Source: JAAYJK01 sp964501655 (lineage in GTDB: Bacteria; Bacillota; Syntrophomonadia; Syntrophomonadales; Syntrophomonadaceae). Taken from it: a stretch of 64,000 bases of DNA. Below, piece after piece: positions 42,103 through 50,891 of this stretch. The stretch spans positions 70,185 through 134,184 of the forward strand of contig CAZCTN010000005.1 in NCBI GenBank assembly GCA_964501655.1. Reading direction: 5' to 3'. Both the position numbers and the translations under genes were made by a program. How positions within the stretch are numbered: position 1 is the first letter of the stretch; the number at the start of each line of letters is the position of its first letter. Under the pieces are notes generated by a model that ran no database searches, was not told the DNA's origin, and saw only the letters and a program-made list of their open reading frames with translations.

Positions 42103-43113
42103 GTGGAAAGCATCGCATTATTGGTCATAAGTCTGGGGATTATACTGGTTGGGGCGGAGGTTTTTGTAAACGGCATCGAATGGCTGGGCAAAAAGCTGAA
42201 CCTTTCGGAAGGTGCCGTTGGCAGTGTGCTGGCCGCTGTGGGCACGGCTCTGCCGGAAACCCTTATACCCATAATAGCCATATTGTCTGGCAGCAGTTCC
42301 CACGGGCATGACATCGGGATTGGCGCCATTCTAGGAGCACCATTGATGTTGTCGACCCTGGCGATGTGTGTAACCGGGTTGGCGGTAGTATTTTTCCGGC
42401 GCAAGAGAACCTTTGGAGTAAAAGTGGTAGCTGATTACTCCACCATGTCTAGAGACTTGGGTTTCTTTGTCCTGGTATATGGGGCTGCAGTTCTGGCAGG
42501 TCTGATCCCGCCCCCATATCGCATGTGGCAGGTGGGGATCGGCATACTTCTGGTACTTTCCTATGCTGGGTATGTGCTGCTTACCCTGCTCCAGGAACGG
42601 GATATAAACTCTGATCACGAATTGCCCAAATTCTATTTTGCCCGGAGAAGCCCTTCTCCTGCCCTGGGACTGGTCATATTTCAGGTGATATTCGCCCTGG
42701 GTTTAATAATCTTTGGTGCCGATATGTTCGTAAAATCAGTCACCCACGTGGCAGAGATGTATGCGGTTCCGGCCTTTGTGTTAGCTCTGATTATCACTCC
42801 TATAGCAACCGAATTGCCGGAAAAGTTCAACAGCGTAATCTGGATTTCCAGAAACAAAGACACTCTGGCCTTGGGCAATATAACCGGGGCTATGGTGTTT
42901 CAAAGTTCTCTTATTCCCGCCCTGGGTATATTCCTGACCCCCTGGCAGTTAACCGGCAGTGCTATGATAGTGGCCATACTGGCCATAGCCTCCGCCAGTT
43001 TCATTTTCCTGGAACTGCGAAAAAAGAAGCATATTTCAGCCTTACTGCTGATGATCGGAGGGTTGTTTTATGCCTTGTTCATCTATTTCGCCTTTACAGG
43101 TGTTATCAGCTAA
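42103..43113 (+). CDS. sodium/calcium exchanger family membrane protein
   Basis: 336 aa with about ten membrane helices in two inverted repeats. Each repeat has the Na_Ca_ex signature: VGSVLAAVGTALPETLIPIIAI (first alpha repeat) and ALIITPIATELPEKFNSVIWI (second), both holding the ion-binding Glu. Start GTG 42103 is about eight bases past GGGGGAT; TTG 42088 is an alternative. Monocistronic by spacing. Confidence 0.88.
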   Translation: MESIALLVISLGIILVGAEVFVNGIEWLGKKLNLSEGAVGSVLAAVGTALPETLIPIIAILSGSSSHGHDIGIGAILGAPLMLSTLAMCVTGLAVVFFRRKRTFGVKVVADYSTMSRDLGFFVLVYGAAVLAGLIPPPYRMWQVGIGILLVLSYAGYVLLTLLQERDINSDHELPKFYFARRSPSPALGLVIFQVIFALGLIIFGADMFVKSVTHVAEMYAVPAFVLALIITPIATELPEKFNSVIWISRNKDTLALGNITGAMVFQSSLIPALGIFLTPWQLTGSAMIVAILAIASASFIFLELRKKKHISALLLMIGGLFYALFIYFAFTGVIS

Positions 43114-43238
43114 GGAATTGAGATGAATCTCGAATTTGATCAGGCATTCAACTGGATTACCTTACCACCAGCAGTTTAATCCGGTTCTCTGCCAGATCAA
43201 TACTGAGATAAATAATTTTGATTAAGGAAGTGTATATA

Positions 43239-43589
43239 ATGTCCGGAAGTGTTAACCCGTACGACAAAGCCCACGAACTGGCAAGAGCTATCAAGGAGAG
43301 TGATACTTTCCGCAGATACATCGAAGCTAAATACCAGGTCGAGCAAATACCTGAGTATAAAGAACAGATATATCAGCTGAGAGAGAAACAGATGGAGATC
43401 AATCGAGCCCAGGTTTTGGGACAAGATCCGGCTCCAGCATTGATTCAGGGTCTGACTCTGGAATTTGCCCAGCTCAGCCAAAAAAAAGAAATCGCCGACT
43501 TTTTTGCAGCAGAAGCGCGTTTCATCGAGATGTTCAATGATGTTCAGGAAATAATTCAGAAGAGTATCAAAGAGGATTTTGGCGATTAG
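43239..43589 (+). CDS. YlbF/YmcA family regulator
   Basis: 116-aa, largely helical protein (DUF964): YDKAHELARAIKESDTFRRYIEA, REKQMEINRAQVLGQDP and LSQKKEIADFFAAEARFIEMFNDVQEIIQKSI. In Bacillus, YlbF, YmcA and YaaT form a complex that influences RNase Y-dependent mRNA maturation and sporulation/biofilm decisions. ATG 43239 follows AAGGAAGTG. Single gene by spacing. Confidence 0.85.
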   Translation: MSGSVNPYDKAHELARAIKESDTFRRYIEAKYQVEQIPEYKEQIYQLREKQMEINRAQVLGQDPAPALIQGLTLEFAQLSQKKEIADFFAAEARFIEMFNDVQEIIQKSIKEDFGD

Positions 43590-43715
43590 TCGCTGGATGG
43601 GACTGGTTTTTCCCCGGTCCGGGAAGCTGTCGGGCAGATTGTGCCGGCAGCTGCAGTACTTATTGCCGGAATTACTGCTTGTGGATGGACAGTAACTGCA
43701 TTTGGCATGTACCGG

Positions 43716-43747
43716 ATATATTGTATGTAAAAATGAATACAATATAT
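43716..43747. promoter_or_regulatory. long inverted repeat upstream of gdhA
   Basis: ATATATTGTAT (43716-43726) and ATACAATATAT (43737-43747) are perfect 11-base complements around a ten-base spacer, 89 bases upstream of the gdhA start. No T-run follows, and the arm-spacer-arm shape fits a dimeric repressor or activator operator. Confidence 0.6.
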
Positions 43748-43835
43748 TTGTTCCAAAACTATTTACTTGCCAGGGCTTATAAATAATAATTGGGATGGTT
43801 GATAGTTGAAGAAATCCAAAGGGGGAAAACGCAGT

Positions 43836-45170
43836 ATGTCATATGTTAACGAGTTAATGGAGAGAGTTATCCAGAGAAATCCTAATGAACCCGAGTTTTT
43901 ACAGGCAGCCAGGGAGGTGCTGGAATCCCTCGAACCAGTCATGGAAAGACATCCAGAATACGTTGATTCCGGGCTTTTCGACAGAATAGTGGAACCGGAA
44001 CGGCAGGTTATATTCCGAGTGCCCTGGGTAGATGATAAAGGAGACGTACAGGTAAATCGTGGCTTTAGGGTAGAGTTCAGCAGCGCCATTGGTCCTTATA
44101 AAGGCGGACTGAGGTTTCATCCCTCGGTTAATCTTAGCATTATCAAATTTCTAGGCTTTGAACAGATTTTCAAGAATTCTCTAACCGGACTTCCCATAGG
44201 CGGGGGTAAAGGCGGCAGCGACTTTGATCCCAAGGGGAAATCCGATGAAGAGGTAATGCGATTCTGTCAGAGCTTTATGACCGAATTATATCGTCATATC
44301 GGTGCCGACACCGATGTTCCAGCAGGAGATATCGGTGTAGGCGGGCGAGAAATAGGTTATCTGTTCGGACAGTACAAGAGAATAGTCAATCGTTTTGAAG
44401 GCGTATTGACTGGAAAAGGTCTGACCTGGGGAGGAAGCTTGGGCCGGACGGAAGCCACCGGATTTGGCCTGGTATATTTTGTGGAAGAAATGCTGAAGAG
44501 CAAGGGGGAAACCTTTGCCGGAAAGCGGGTCGTGGTATCCGGATCAGGCAACGTAGCCATCTACGCCGCTCAGAAGGTTAAACAGCTGGGAGGCGAAGTG
44601 GTTGCCATGAGTGATTCCAACGGATACTTCGTAGACGAAAAGGGAGTAAATCTTAATACTATTAAATTGCTCAAAGAAATACAGAGAAAGAGATGCAAGG
44701 AATATTTGGCGGTACATGATCATGCTTCTTACTTTGAGGGATGTGATGACATATGGAACATACCCTGCGATATTGCGTTGCCCTGTGCCACCCAGAACGA
44801 GATCAGTGAACAGGCAGCTAAAACCCTGGTTGCCAACGGCTGCATAGCAGTGGGAGAAGGTGCCAATATGCCCTCCACTCCCGAAGCAGTCAAGGTGTTT
44901 TTGGACAACAAGGTTTTGTTTGGCCCCGGAAAAGCTGCCAATGCAGGAGGGGTAGCAGTATCTGCCCTGGAGATGTCCCAGAACAGCATGCGTTATTCCT
45001 GGACCTTTGATGAGGTGGATGCCAAGCTGAAAGACATTATGGTTAATATTCATCGGAAATCCTTTGAAGCTGCAAACGAATACGGACACAGCGGCAACCT
45101 GGTGGCAGGTGCCAATATCGCTGGTTTCCTGAAAGTAGCCGAGGCTATGTACAGTCACGGTATTGTGTAA
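43836..45170 (+). CDS. gdhA: glutamate dehydrogenase (NADP type)
   Basis: 444 aa hexameric family I enzyme, closely following the E. coli GdhA layout: GPYKGGLRFHPSVNLS, LPIGGGKGGSDFDPKG (catalytic Lys region), DVPAGDIGVGGREIG, and the Rossmann VVVSGSGNVAIYAAQK with SDSNG. Start ATG 43836 follows AAAGGGGG; the TTG at 43806 would add ten unneeded residues. Interconverts 2-oxoglutarate plus ammonia and glutamate. Terminator at 45208. Confidence 0.96.
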   Translation: MSYVNELMERVIQRNPNEPEFLQAAREVLESLEPVMERHPEYVDSGLFDRIVEPERQVIFRVPWVDDKGDVQVNRGFRVEFSSAIGPYKGGLRFHPSVNLSIIKFLGFEQIFKNSLTGLPIGGGKGGSDFDPKGKSDEEVMRFCQSFMTELYRHIGADTDVPAGDIGVGGREIGYLFGQYKRIVNRFEGVLTGKGLTWGGSLGRTEATGFGLVYFVEEMLKSKGETFAGKRVVVSGSGNVAIYAAQKVKQLGGEVVAMSDSNGYFVDEKGVNLNTIKLLKEIQRKRCKEYLAVHDHASYFEGCDDIWNIPCDIALPCATQNEISEQAAKTLVANGCIAVGEGANMPSTPEAVKVFLDNKVLFGPGKAANAGGVAVSALEMSQNSMRYSWTFDEVDAKLKDIMVNIHRKSFEAANEYGHSGNLVAGANIAGFLKVAEAMYSHGIV

Positions 45171-45207
45171 AACCGATTTATACCCTGACTGAAGTTGAGT
45201 AGAATAC

Positions 45208-45245
45208 AGAGGGAGAAACCGTAAGGGCTCTCCCTCTATTTTTTC
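45208..45245 (+). terminator. intrinsic terminator after gdhA
   Basis: AGAGGGAGA (45208-45216) pairs with TCTCCCTCT (45229-45237), then ATTTTTTC. Confidence 0.88.
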
Positions 45246-45335
45246 GGTAATACTTGAGATTAGCTATCTGACCGGCATGCAGAACTGCTTCTCTCTACCA
45301 TCGTTGCAAACCGCATACTGTGAATCCGATTTCTA

Positions 45336-45344
45336 TGTTATAAT
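45336..45344 (+). promoter_or_regulatory. extended -10 promoter of prsA-like gene
   Basis: TGTTATAAT, a consensus extended -10; the -35 box is weak. 43 bases before the prsA-like start. Confidence 0.5.
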
Positions 45345-45386
45345 GACAATTGCATAAGACCTGAGGCAGTTTTAGGAGGAGATCAA

Positions 45387-46358
45387 ATGAAAATACCATC
45401 ATGGTTATTGTTGCTTTTACTGGCTACCGTCCTGTTTTTGACTGGATGCGGTAATACTTCCACAGCGGAAGAATATGTGGGGGAAGTTGACGGGATAAAA
45501 ATTACCCGATCAGAATACCATGAACGCTGTGTTCTCCTGCAGTCAACATACAAGATTCAGCAGGAGGTTTACACTGGTACAACAGTAGAGGAATTATCTG
45601 CAGATGTTTTGAAGGAACTGGAAGACGGGGCCTTTGATGACATGGTATATCAGAAACTGCTGCTCAGAGAAGCAGAAAACCGGAAGATTAAGGTAACAGA
45701 GGAAGAAGTGGCTCAGGCTATAGATGAGTTTAAACTGGATCAGTTGCAGGGTAATGAGGAGAACTACAGCAGCTTTCTGGAACAGACGGGTTTGGATGAC
45801 GAAAAATTCAAACAGGAAATGAAAATGGAACTTATCATTTCCAGAGTCCGAGATGATATAACCGCAAACATTTCGGTAACTGAGGAGGAAGCACAGGCTT
45901 ATTATGATGAGAATTCTTCCCTGTATACCCAGCCGGCCGGGATTCAGATATCCCACATCCTGGTTGACAGCGAGGAACAGGCCAACCAGATTCTGGATAA
46001 ACTGAACTCCGGAGAGGATTTTCCCCAGCTGGCCCGGGAGTTTTCCCAGTGCGGCAGTGCCAGTGAAGGGGGAGACCTGGGTATTGTCAACGAAGCTACC
46101 ACCTTTGTGCCGGAATTTCTCAGCGCAGCCCTGGCACTGGAAACCGGTGAGATAACCAAAAAGCCGGTTAAAAGTGATTTCGGATATCATATAATAAAGG
46201 CCGGAGAAAGGCAGGAGGAATCCATACAGGAGTTCGCTTCAGTAAAGAACAGCATATTGATCCAGCTGCAGCAGCAAAAAGAAACCGGGGCCTTTAATGA
46301 TTTTGTGGAAGAATTGAAGCATACCGCAGATATAAAAGATTATCGAGATTCTGAATAA
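45387..46358 (+). CDS. prsA: PrsA-like peptidyl-prolyl isomerase lipoprotein
   Basis: 323 aa. Signal peptide with lipobox FLTGC (Cys21), then a SurA_N-like chaperone region (residues 30-175) and a parvulin domain (about 180-275) with ISHILVDSEEQANQIL, LAREFSQCGSASEGGDLGIV and SDFGYHIIKA. It assists folding of exported proteins at the outer face of the membrane. Good ribosome site AGGAGGAG before ATG 45387. Confidence 0.9.
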   Translation: MKIPSWLLLLLLATVLFLTGCGNTSTAEEYVGEVDGIKITRSEYHERCVLLQSTYKIQQEVYTGTTVEELSADVLKELEDGAFDDMVYQKLLLREAENRKIKVTEEEVAQAIDEFKLDQLQGNEENYSSFLEQTGLDDEKFKQEMKMELIISRVRDDITANISVTEEEAQAYYDENSSLYTQPAGIQISHILVDSEEQANQILDKLNSGEDFPQLAREFSQCGSASEGGDLGIVNEATTFVPEFLSAALALETGEITKKPVKSDFGYHIIKAGERQEESIQEFASVKNSILIQLQQQKETGAFNDFVEELKHTADIKDYRDSE

Positions 46359-46460
46359 GATTCTTATGGATCTACAGCCCGTAAAGGGACATCAATTCAT
46401 AACGTAAAGCGCTCTTCGGAGTGCTTTTTACTTGCGTCAGGCCTGTAGAGTCGAATCTGG

Positions 46461-46506
46461 TTGTGCTTTTGGTTTAAATTATATACAATAATGATAATTA
46501 TTATCA
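46461..46506 (+). promoter_or_regulatory. sigma-A promoter with Fur box
   Basis: TTGTGC (46461-46466), 17-base spacer, TACAAT (46484-46489). It is followed at once by TGATAATTATTATCA (46492-46506), a near-perfect Fur box covering the expected start. Indicates iron-dependent autorepression of fur and co-control of feoBA. Confidence 0.8.
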
Positions 46507-46525
46507 CACAAAGGGGCGGTGGTTT

Positions 46526-46951
46526 ATGGATTCCATACATGCCAAGCTGCACGAGCATAATTATCGTCTTACCGGTCAAAGAAAAGCGGTATTAAACGTA
46601 ATGGTCGAGAATCAGGGGCGGCATTTATCTGCCGAAGAGGTTCTATGGGAGGCCAGGAAGATTTTTCCTAATATTGGTATAGCCACCGTATACCGGACTT
46701 TGGAAAAACTGGCCAGCCTGGAGCTCTTGCACAAAACCATGTTCGAAGGCAACAGATATCGTTATGAACTAGCGGAAAAGAACCGTCACCGCCACCATCA
46801 CGTGGTTTGCCTTGCCTGTGGTCAGATATCGGAAGTATCCGGTGACTTGCTGCACGAGCTGGAGAGTAAGCTGGATGAGCAGGGATACAAAATAATCGAC
46901 CACGAATTAAAGTTTTTCGGCTATTGCCCCTTTTGCAATCCAGATAAATAG
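46526..46951 (+). CDS. fur: Fur family iron-uptake regulator
   Basis: 141 aa. Winged-helix N-terminus (NYRLTGQRKAVLNVM, SAEEVLWEARKIFPNIGIATVYRTLEKL) and metal-binding C-terminus with HRHHHVVCLACGQI and GYCPFCNPDK (structural Zn Cys4). The NIGIATVYRTLEKL recognition helix and adjacent feoB favour Fur proper over PerR or Zur. A Fur box sits at 46492. 39 bases separate it from feoB. The Bacillus position of fur (before xerD) is empty in this genome segment. Confidence 0.9.
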   Translation: MDSIHAKLHEHNYRLTGQRKAVLNVMVENQGRHLSAEEVLWEARKIFPNIGIATVYRTLEKLASLELLHKTMFEGNRYRYELAEKNRHRHHHVVCLACGQISEVSGDLLHELESKLDEQGYKIIDHELKFFGYCPFCNPDK

Positions 46952-46990
46952 AAGTATTGTCCAGGCTAATTCTAATGCAGGAGGCAGCTT

Positions 46991-48748
46991 ATGACCATAG
47001 TAATGCTGGGAAATCCCAATGTCGGCAAAAGCCTGGTTTTGAACCGCCTTACCGGGAGCAGCTTTACGGTTTCTAATTATGGCGGAACTTCCCTGGAAAT
47101 TAGCCAGGCGATACTGAATCTGCCCAACCGGAGAATAAAAGTAATAGATACTCCGGGAGTATACTCCATATTTTCCCGGGGACAGGATCAGCAGATTCTG
47201 AAGGACTTACTAAAGGAACAGGAACCTGATTTGATTATCAATGTTCTGGATGCTGCCAATTTGGAGCGAAATCTCCTTCTAACCTTCGAACTCAAGGAAC
47301 TGGATATTCCCATGATAGTGCTGCTGAATCAGATTGACCGGGCGCGAAGGATAGGAATACATATCCAGCGGGAGCGGCTGGAGAAAATAATCGGAGCTCC
47401 GGTGTTATTCTTCTCAGCTGTTACCGGAGAAGGCTTAATGGAATTGATGCAGACCCTGGAGAAGGACAGCAGGCAATTTAATTACTCCAGCAGCATAGAT
47501 AATCTTCTGCCAGGGGAAAGTTGCCATCAATGCACCTGGAAATGCAGTGACTGTACCATCAGCTCTGAAAGTTGTGTTAGTTCAGAAGATTTTAGAAGGG
47601 CAGAACTGGCTAGATATACAGCTAGACTGGTTGTCCACCGCCAGAGTGAAGAGCAGCGCTACTGGGTCCATAGAGCCGAGGAGATATTGGATCAGCCGGG
47701 GGCGGGCACCGTTGTCTTGTTATTACTGGTGTTTCTGGGATTTTTTATTCTACTCAAATTTATCGAGCTGAGCGAAGGTCCCATCAGCGCCATGTTGGAT
47801 CCCCTAAATATGATCATCGAGAATTTTCTGTCGGGTATACTGCCCCCGGGGATGATGAATAATATATTATCGAAAGCTATTCCTGAAGGACTTATAATAC
47901 CTTTTACCATAATCATGCCGGCCATGTTAATGGTTAGTTTCTTGATGTCGGTGCTGGAGGATACCGGCATCCTTCCGCGCTATTCCATTGCCTTGGAAAG
48001 GGCTGGGAGATTGCTGGGAGTATCCGGTCAGGCGGTTATTCCTCTTTCTCTAGGTTTTGGCTGCCGTACCCCCGCTATTATGGCTTCTCGTCTGATGCCT
48101 ACCATGGCGGAGAGGTTTATTGTAATCACTGTCCTCAGCATTGTTATCCCCTGTGCCGCCACAATAGGAGTAATGGCGGCGGTGATAGCGGCCTTCGATG
48201 CTTCATTGACAGTATTGCTGATCACCATGCTGTTGGTGTTGATGATTCTTAGCTATATTCTCAGCCGCAGCATGCCCAGACAGGAGATGTTCGTGTATGA
48301 ACTCCCTCCCTTGCGCATACCTGACCGAACCAATGTACTTAAAAAGGTTCGTATGCGATTTTCCGGTTTCTTTACCGAAGTATTGCCTTTGCTTCTGGTG
48401 ATGAACATTATTATTCGAGCTTTGATGGAATCGGGCTTCTTTGAGCTGTTTCATTCCCTGGAAGGCTTTACCCGGGCATTATTTGGCATTCCGGCCGATG
48501 CCTTTGTGGCAGTGCTGGTTACCATGTTTCAGCGTTATCTGGCCCCGCTGGTCTTATTAAACGCCAGCCTAAACCCAAGAGAAGCAACTATTGCTATTGC
48601 CATGATATCTTTATCTCTGCCCTGTCTGCCGGTAATGGTCATGACGGTCAGGGAGATAGGTGCCAAAGGATTGATAAAAATACTGGCCATGGGCCTGGCC
48701 ACTTCTTTTTTGGTTGGTGCGGCATTAAATATAATATTACCTGGGTAG
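46991..48748 (+). CDS. feoB: ferrous iron transporter FeoB with cysteine-rich insert
   Basis: 585 aa, shorter than classical FeoB (650-780). GTPase: G1 GNPNVGKS (7-14), divergent G2 region VSNYGGTSLE instead of NWPGVTVE, G3 DTPG (53-56), G4 NQID (113-116), G5 SAV. Between the G domain and membrane domain lies C-x2-C-x3-C-x2-C-x6-C (Cys178, 181, 185, 188, 195), a probable metal or Fe-S site. The membrane part has eight or so helices and two Gate repeats, with GFGCRTPAIMASR replacing the classical GCNVPAIMATR-type motif. Imports Fe2+; followed by feoA. Confidence 0.88.
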   Translation: MTIVMLGNPNVGKSLVLNRLTGSSFTVSNYGGTSLEISQAILNLPNRRIKVIDTPGVYSIFSRGQDQQILKDLLKEQEPDLIINVLDAANLERNLLLTFELKELDIPMIVLLNQIDRARRIGIHIQRERLEKIIGAPVLFFSAVTGEGLMELMQTLEKDSRQFNYSSSIDNLLPGESCHQCTWKCSDCTISSESCVSSEDFRRAELARYTARLVVHRQSEEQRYWVHRAEEILDQPGAGTVVLLLLVFLGFFILLKFIELSEGPISAMLDPLNMIIENFLSGILPPGMMNNILSKAIPEGLIIPFTIIMPAMLMVSFLMSVLEDTGILPRYSIALERAGRLLGVSGQAVIPLSLGFGCRTPAIMASRLMPTMAERFIVITVLSIVIPCAATIGVMAAVIAAFDASLTVLLITMLLVLMILSYILSRSMPRQEMFVYELPPLRIPDRTNVLKKVRMRFSGFFTEVLPLLLVMNIIIRALMESGFFELFHSLEGFTRALFGIPADAFVAVLVTMFQRYLAPLVLLNASLNPREATIAIAMISLSLPCLPVMVMTVREIGAKGLIKILAMGLATSFLVGAALNIILPG

Positions 48749-48758
48749 GAGGAGAATC

Positions 48759-49043
48759 ATGTATCTAAAGGATATGAAACCCGGACAGAGGGGAATGGTA
48801 GTGAAGGTCACTAAAGGGCATGCTGCTGAAAGGCGTCTGTTCGAGATAGGGCTGGTACCGGGTACCAGAGTGGAAGTTCTTTCTCGTCATCCATTCAAGG
48901 GGCCTTTGCTGCTTCAAATAGGTGAGGCCCGGGTAGCATTGGGAATGGGGATAGCAGAGGCGGTGGAGGTTGACTTGAGGATGGAGGACGCCAGCACTGG
49001 ATTCAATATACCGTCTAGGACAGATGATTTGCCGGACAAATAA
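48759..49043 (+). CDS. feoA: FeoA family protein
   Basis: 94 aa SH3-like protein that supports FeoB. Motifs: LKDMKPGQRGMVVKV, RLFEIGLVPGTRVEVLSRHPFKGPLLLQIGEARVALG. Begins ten bases after feoB ends with GTAGGAGG as ribosome site. The feoB-feoA order is the reverse of enterobacteria. Confidence 0.9.
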   Translation: MYLKDMKPGQRGMVVKVTKGHAAERRLFEIGLVPGTRVEVLSRHPFKGPLLLQIGEARVALGMGIAEAVEVDLRMEDASTGFNIPSRTDDLPDK

Positions 49044-49140
49044 CCAAGCCCAAAGCTCTTCCCCGTTTCATAAGTACAGTATTATTAGGGACATGGTTGA
49101 ATAATTAGACGTATAATCTTCGGTTATGATAAAATATATT

Positions 49141-49156
49141 CGAAAATGCGTTTTCG
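49141..49156. promoter_or_regulatory. palindrome in front of the sufC-like gene
   Basis: CGAAAATGCGTTTTCG, arms CGAAAA/TTTTCG, lying right after a possible -10 (TATGATAAAAT region near 49126-49136) and 22 bases before the start codon. Suitable as an operator; the regulator is unknown. Confidence 0.45.
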
Positions 49157-49177
49157 CAAGCAGTGGAGGGCAAAAAA

Positions 49178-49924
49178 ATGTTAGAATTGAAGAATCTGAG
49201 CATGACCATAAATGATAATAATGGGGCGGGGCGAGAGATAATTCGAGGAGTTGACCTGGAATTTGAAAAGGGCAAGGTCTATGCAATTACCGGACCCAAT
49301 GGAGGAGGCAAGACTTCTATTGCCAAGCTGGTGATGGGGATATTTACACCGGCCAACGGCAAGATACTCTTGAACGGCGAAGATATTACCGGGCTTAGTA
49401 TCAGTGAGAGAGCCCACCGGGGCATTACTTATGCTTTTCAACAGCCACCCCGCTTCAAAGGACTAACTATCGAAGATCTGATCAGGATTGCCCGGCCGAG
49501 CATAGATCAGCTGGCTTTAAGGAGCACTATGAGAGATGTAGGTCTGTGTCCGGAGGATTATCTAACCCGTGATGTAGGACCGGGTTTGAGTGGGGGAGAG
49601 ATGAAAAGGGTAGAGATTGCCCAGGTGCTAGCTCGGGATGCGGAAGTTACGATATTCGACGAGCCCGAGGCCGGGGTTGATTTGTGGACTATTCAGAAGC
49701 TTATCGGCATTCTCTATCGCAAGTTTAAAGACAACCCCAATGCCACAACCATCATTATCACCCATAATGAAAACATACTGCGCATTTGTGATGAGATAAT
49801 CGTGATTGAAGGGGGCAGGGTACAGGCTCGGGGGACCAGGGAAGAGATATGGCACTTAATCAAGGACGACGTTGAATGTAAAATGAAGGAACAGTGTGGA
49901 GAGTTGTTAACTTATGAAGTTTGA
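49178..49924 (+). CDS. SufC-like Fe-S assembly ATPase (minimal SUF)
   Basis: 248 aa from ATG 49178 (GGAGGG, spacing seven). ABC ATPase with Walker A GPNGGGKTS, Q-loop AFQQPP, signature LSGGEMKRVEIAQVL, Walker B VTIFDEPEAGVD and H-loop ITHNENIL. The EPEAGVD and PPRFKG features match SufC rather than transporters. Overlaps the SufB/D-like gene by 11 bases. With a single SufB/D-like partner and no SufS/SufU, this looks like the two-gene SUF-like minimal (SMS) system of anaerobes. Confidence 0.85.
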   Translation: MLELKNLSMTINDNNGAGREIIRGVDLEFEKGKVYAITGPNGGGKTSIAKLVMGIFTPANGKILLNGEDITGLSISERAHRGITYAFQQPPRFKGLTIEDLIRIARPSIDQLALRSTMRDVGLCPEDYLTRDVGPGLSGGEMKRVEIAQVLARDAEVTIFDEPEAGVDLWTIQKLIGILYRKFKDNPNATTIIITHNENILRICDEIIVIEGGRVQARGTREEIWHLIKDDVECKMKEQCGELLTYEV

Positions 49925-50834
49925 TAATTTAAGTTTAGATCTTTTGAATAGCATAAGCGATTTGACCCGGGTACCGGATGGAGCCGTTAATATCAGGGTG
50001 GATGGAGAGGCAGTGGTTCGTAATTCTTCGCCTAATGTTACTATCACCCCCCGGGAAGATGGCAAGGGTTTTGTTTTGGAGGTGCGGCCGGGAACAGCAG
50101 AAATCATTCATGTGCCGGTGCTTATAACCAGGGCTGGTATTCAGGAGACGGTTTATAATAATTTTTTGATTGGCGAAGATTCGGAGGTTACTATCATAGC
50201 TGGATGCGGGATTCATAATCCCAGCCACAGTGATTCCCAACATGACGGAGTCCATGAATTCTTAGTCAAGCCCGGGGCCCGTTTGAAGTATATTGAAAAG
50301 CATCTGGGCCAGGGATCGGGCGAGGGCAAGCGAATAATGAACCCGACTACCAGGATAACCTTGCAAAGCGGTGCTGCGGCGGAAATGGAGATGACCCAGA
50401 TAAAAGGGGTTGACGACACGGTTCGTTCAACCCTGGCATACATTGAGGATCAGGCCAGTCTGAAAATCGTAGAAAGGCTTATGACCGAAGGGGATCAGGC
50501 AGCTGAATCCGACGTACAGTTGAATATAGTCGGCAAAGGCGGCAGCGGTCAGATAATATCCCGATCAGTAGCCCGGGGAAATTCAGTTCAGGTATTTCGG
50601 GCTTCACTGGTAGGACAGATTGAATGTAACGGTCATGTAGAATGTGATTCCATCATTATGGACAAGGCCAGAATAAGTTCCATTCCCCAGCTGGAAGCTG
50701 AAGACTCTGAAGCGGTTTTGACCCACGAAGCGGCTATCGGAAAGATTGCCGGCGAGCAGCTGGTCAAACTCATGTCACTGGGATTAACCGAACAGGAGGC
50801 AGTTGATGTTATAATAGACGGTTTTCTGCGATAA
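49914..50834 (+). CDS. SufB/SufD-like Fe-S scaffold (minimal SUF)
   Basis: 306 aa, much shorter than SufB (about 465). The right-handed beta-helix core is recognisable: CGIHNPSHSDSQHDGVHEFLVKPGARLKYIEKHLGQG, MEMTQIKGVDDT, GNSVQVFRASLVGQIECNGHVECDSIIMDKARISSIPQLEAE, and the end EQLVKLMSLGLTEQEAVDVIIDGFLR. Candidate cluster ligands: Cys in AGCGIH and in IECNGHVECDS plus HEAAIGKI. Would form an SmsC2B2-type complex with the ATPase upstream. Confidence 0.85.
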   Translation: MKFDNLSLDLLNSISDLTRVPDGAVNIRVDGEAVVRNSSPNVTITPREDGKGFVLEVRPGTAEIIHVPVLITRAGIQETVYNNFLIGEDSEVTIIAGCGIHNPSHSDSQHDGVHEFLVKPGARLKYIEKHLGQGSGEGKRIMNPTTRITLQSGAAAEMEMTQIKGVDDTVRSTLAYIEDQASLKIVERLMTEGDQAAESDVQLNIVGKGGSGQIISRSVARGNSVQVFRASLVGQIECNGHVECDSIIMDKARISSIPQLEAEDSEAVLTHEAAIGKIAGEQLVKLMSLGLTEQEAVDVIIDGFLR

Positions 50835-50891
50835 AAGCCAACCAGCAAGGTGTTATTGGGCTCATAATTTAGTGACAGGCGGGTGGATGGA

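Noticed and set aside
44544..45158. 204-aa minus-strand ORF opposite gdhA
   Set aside because: Lies wholly inside a highly conserved gene; no ribosome site or protein family.
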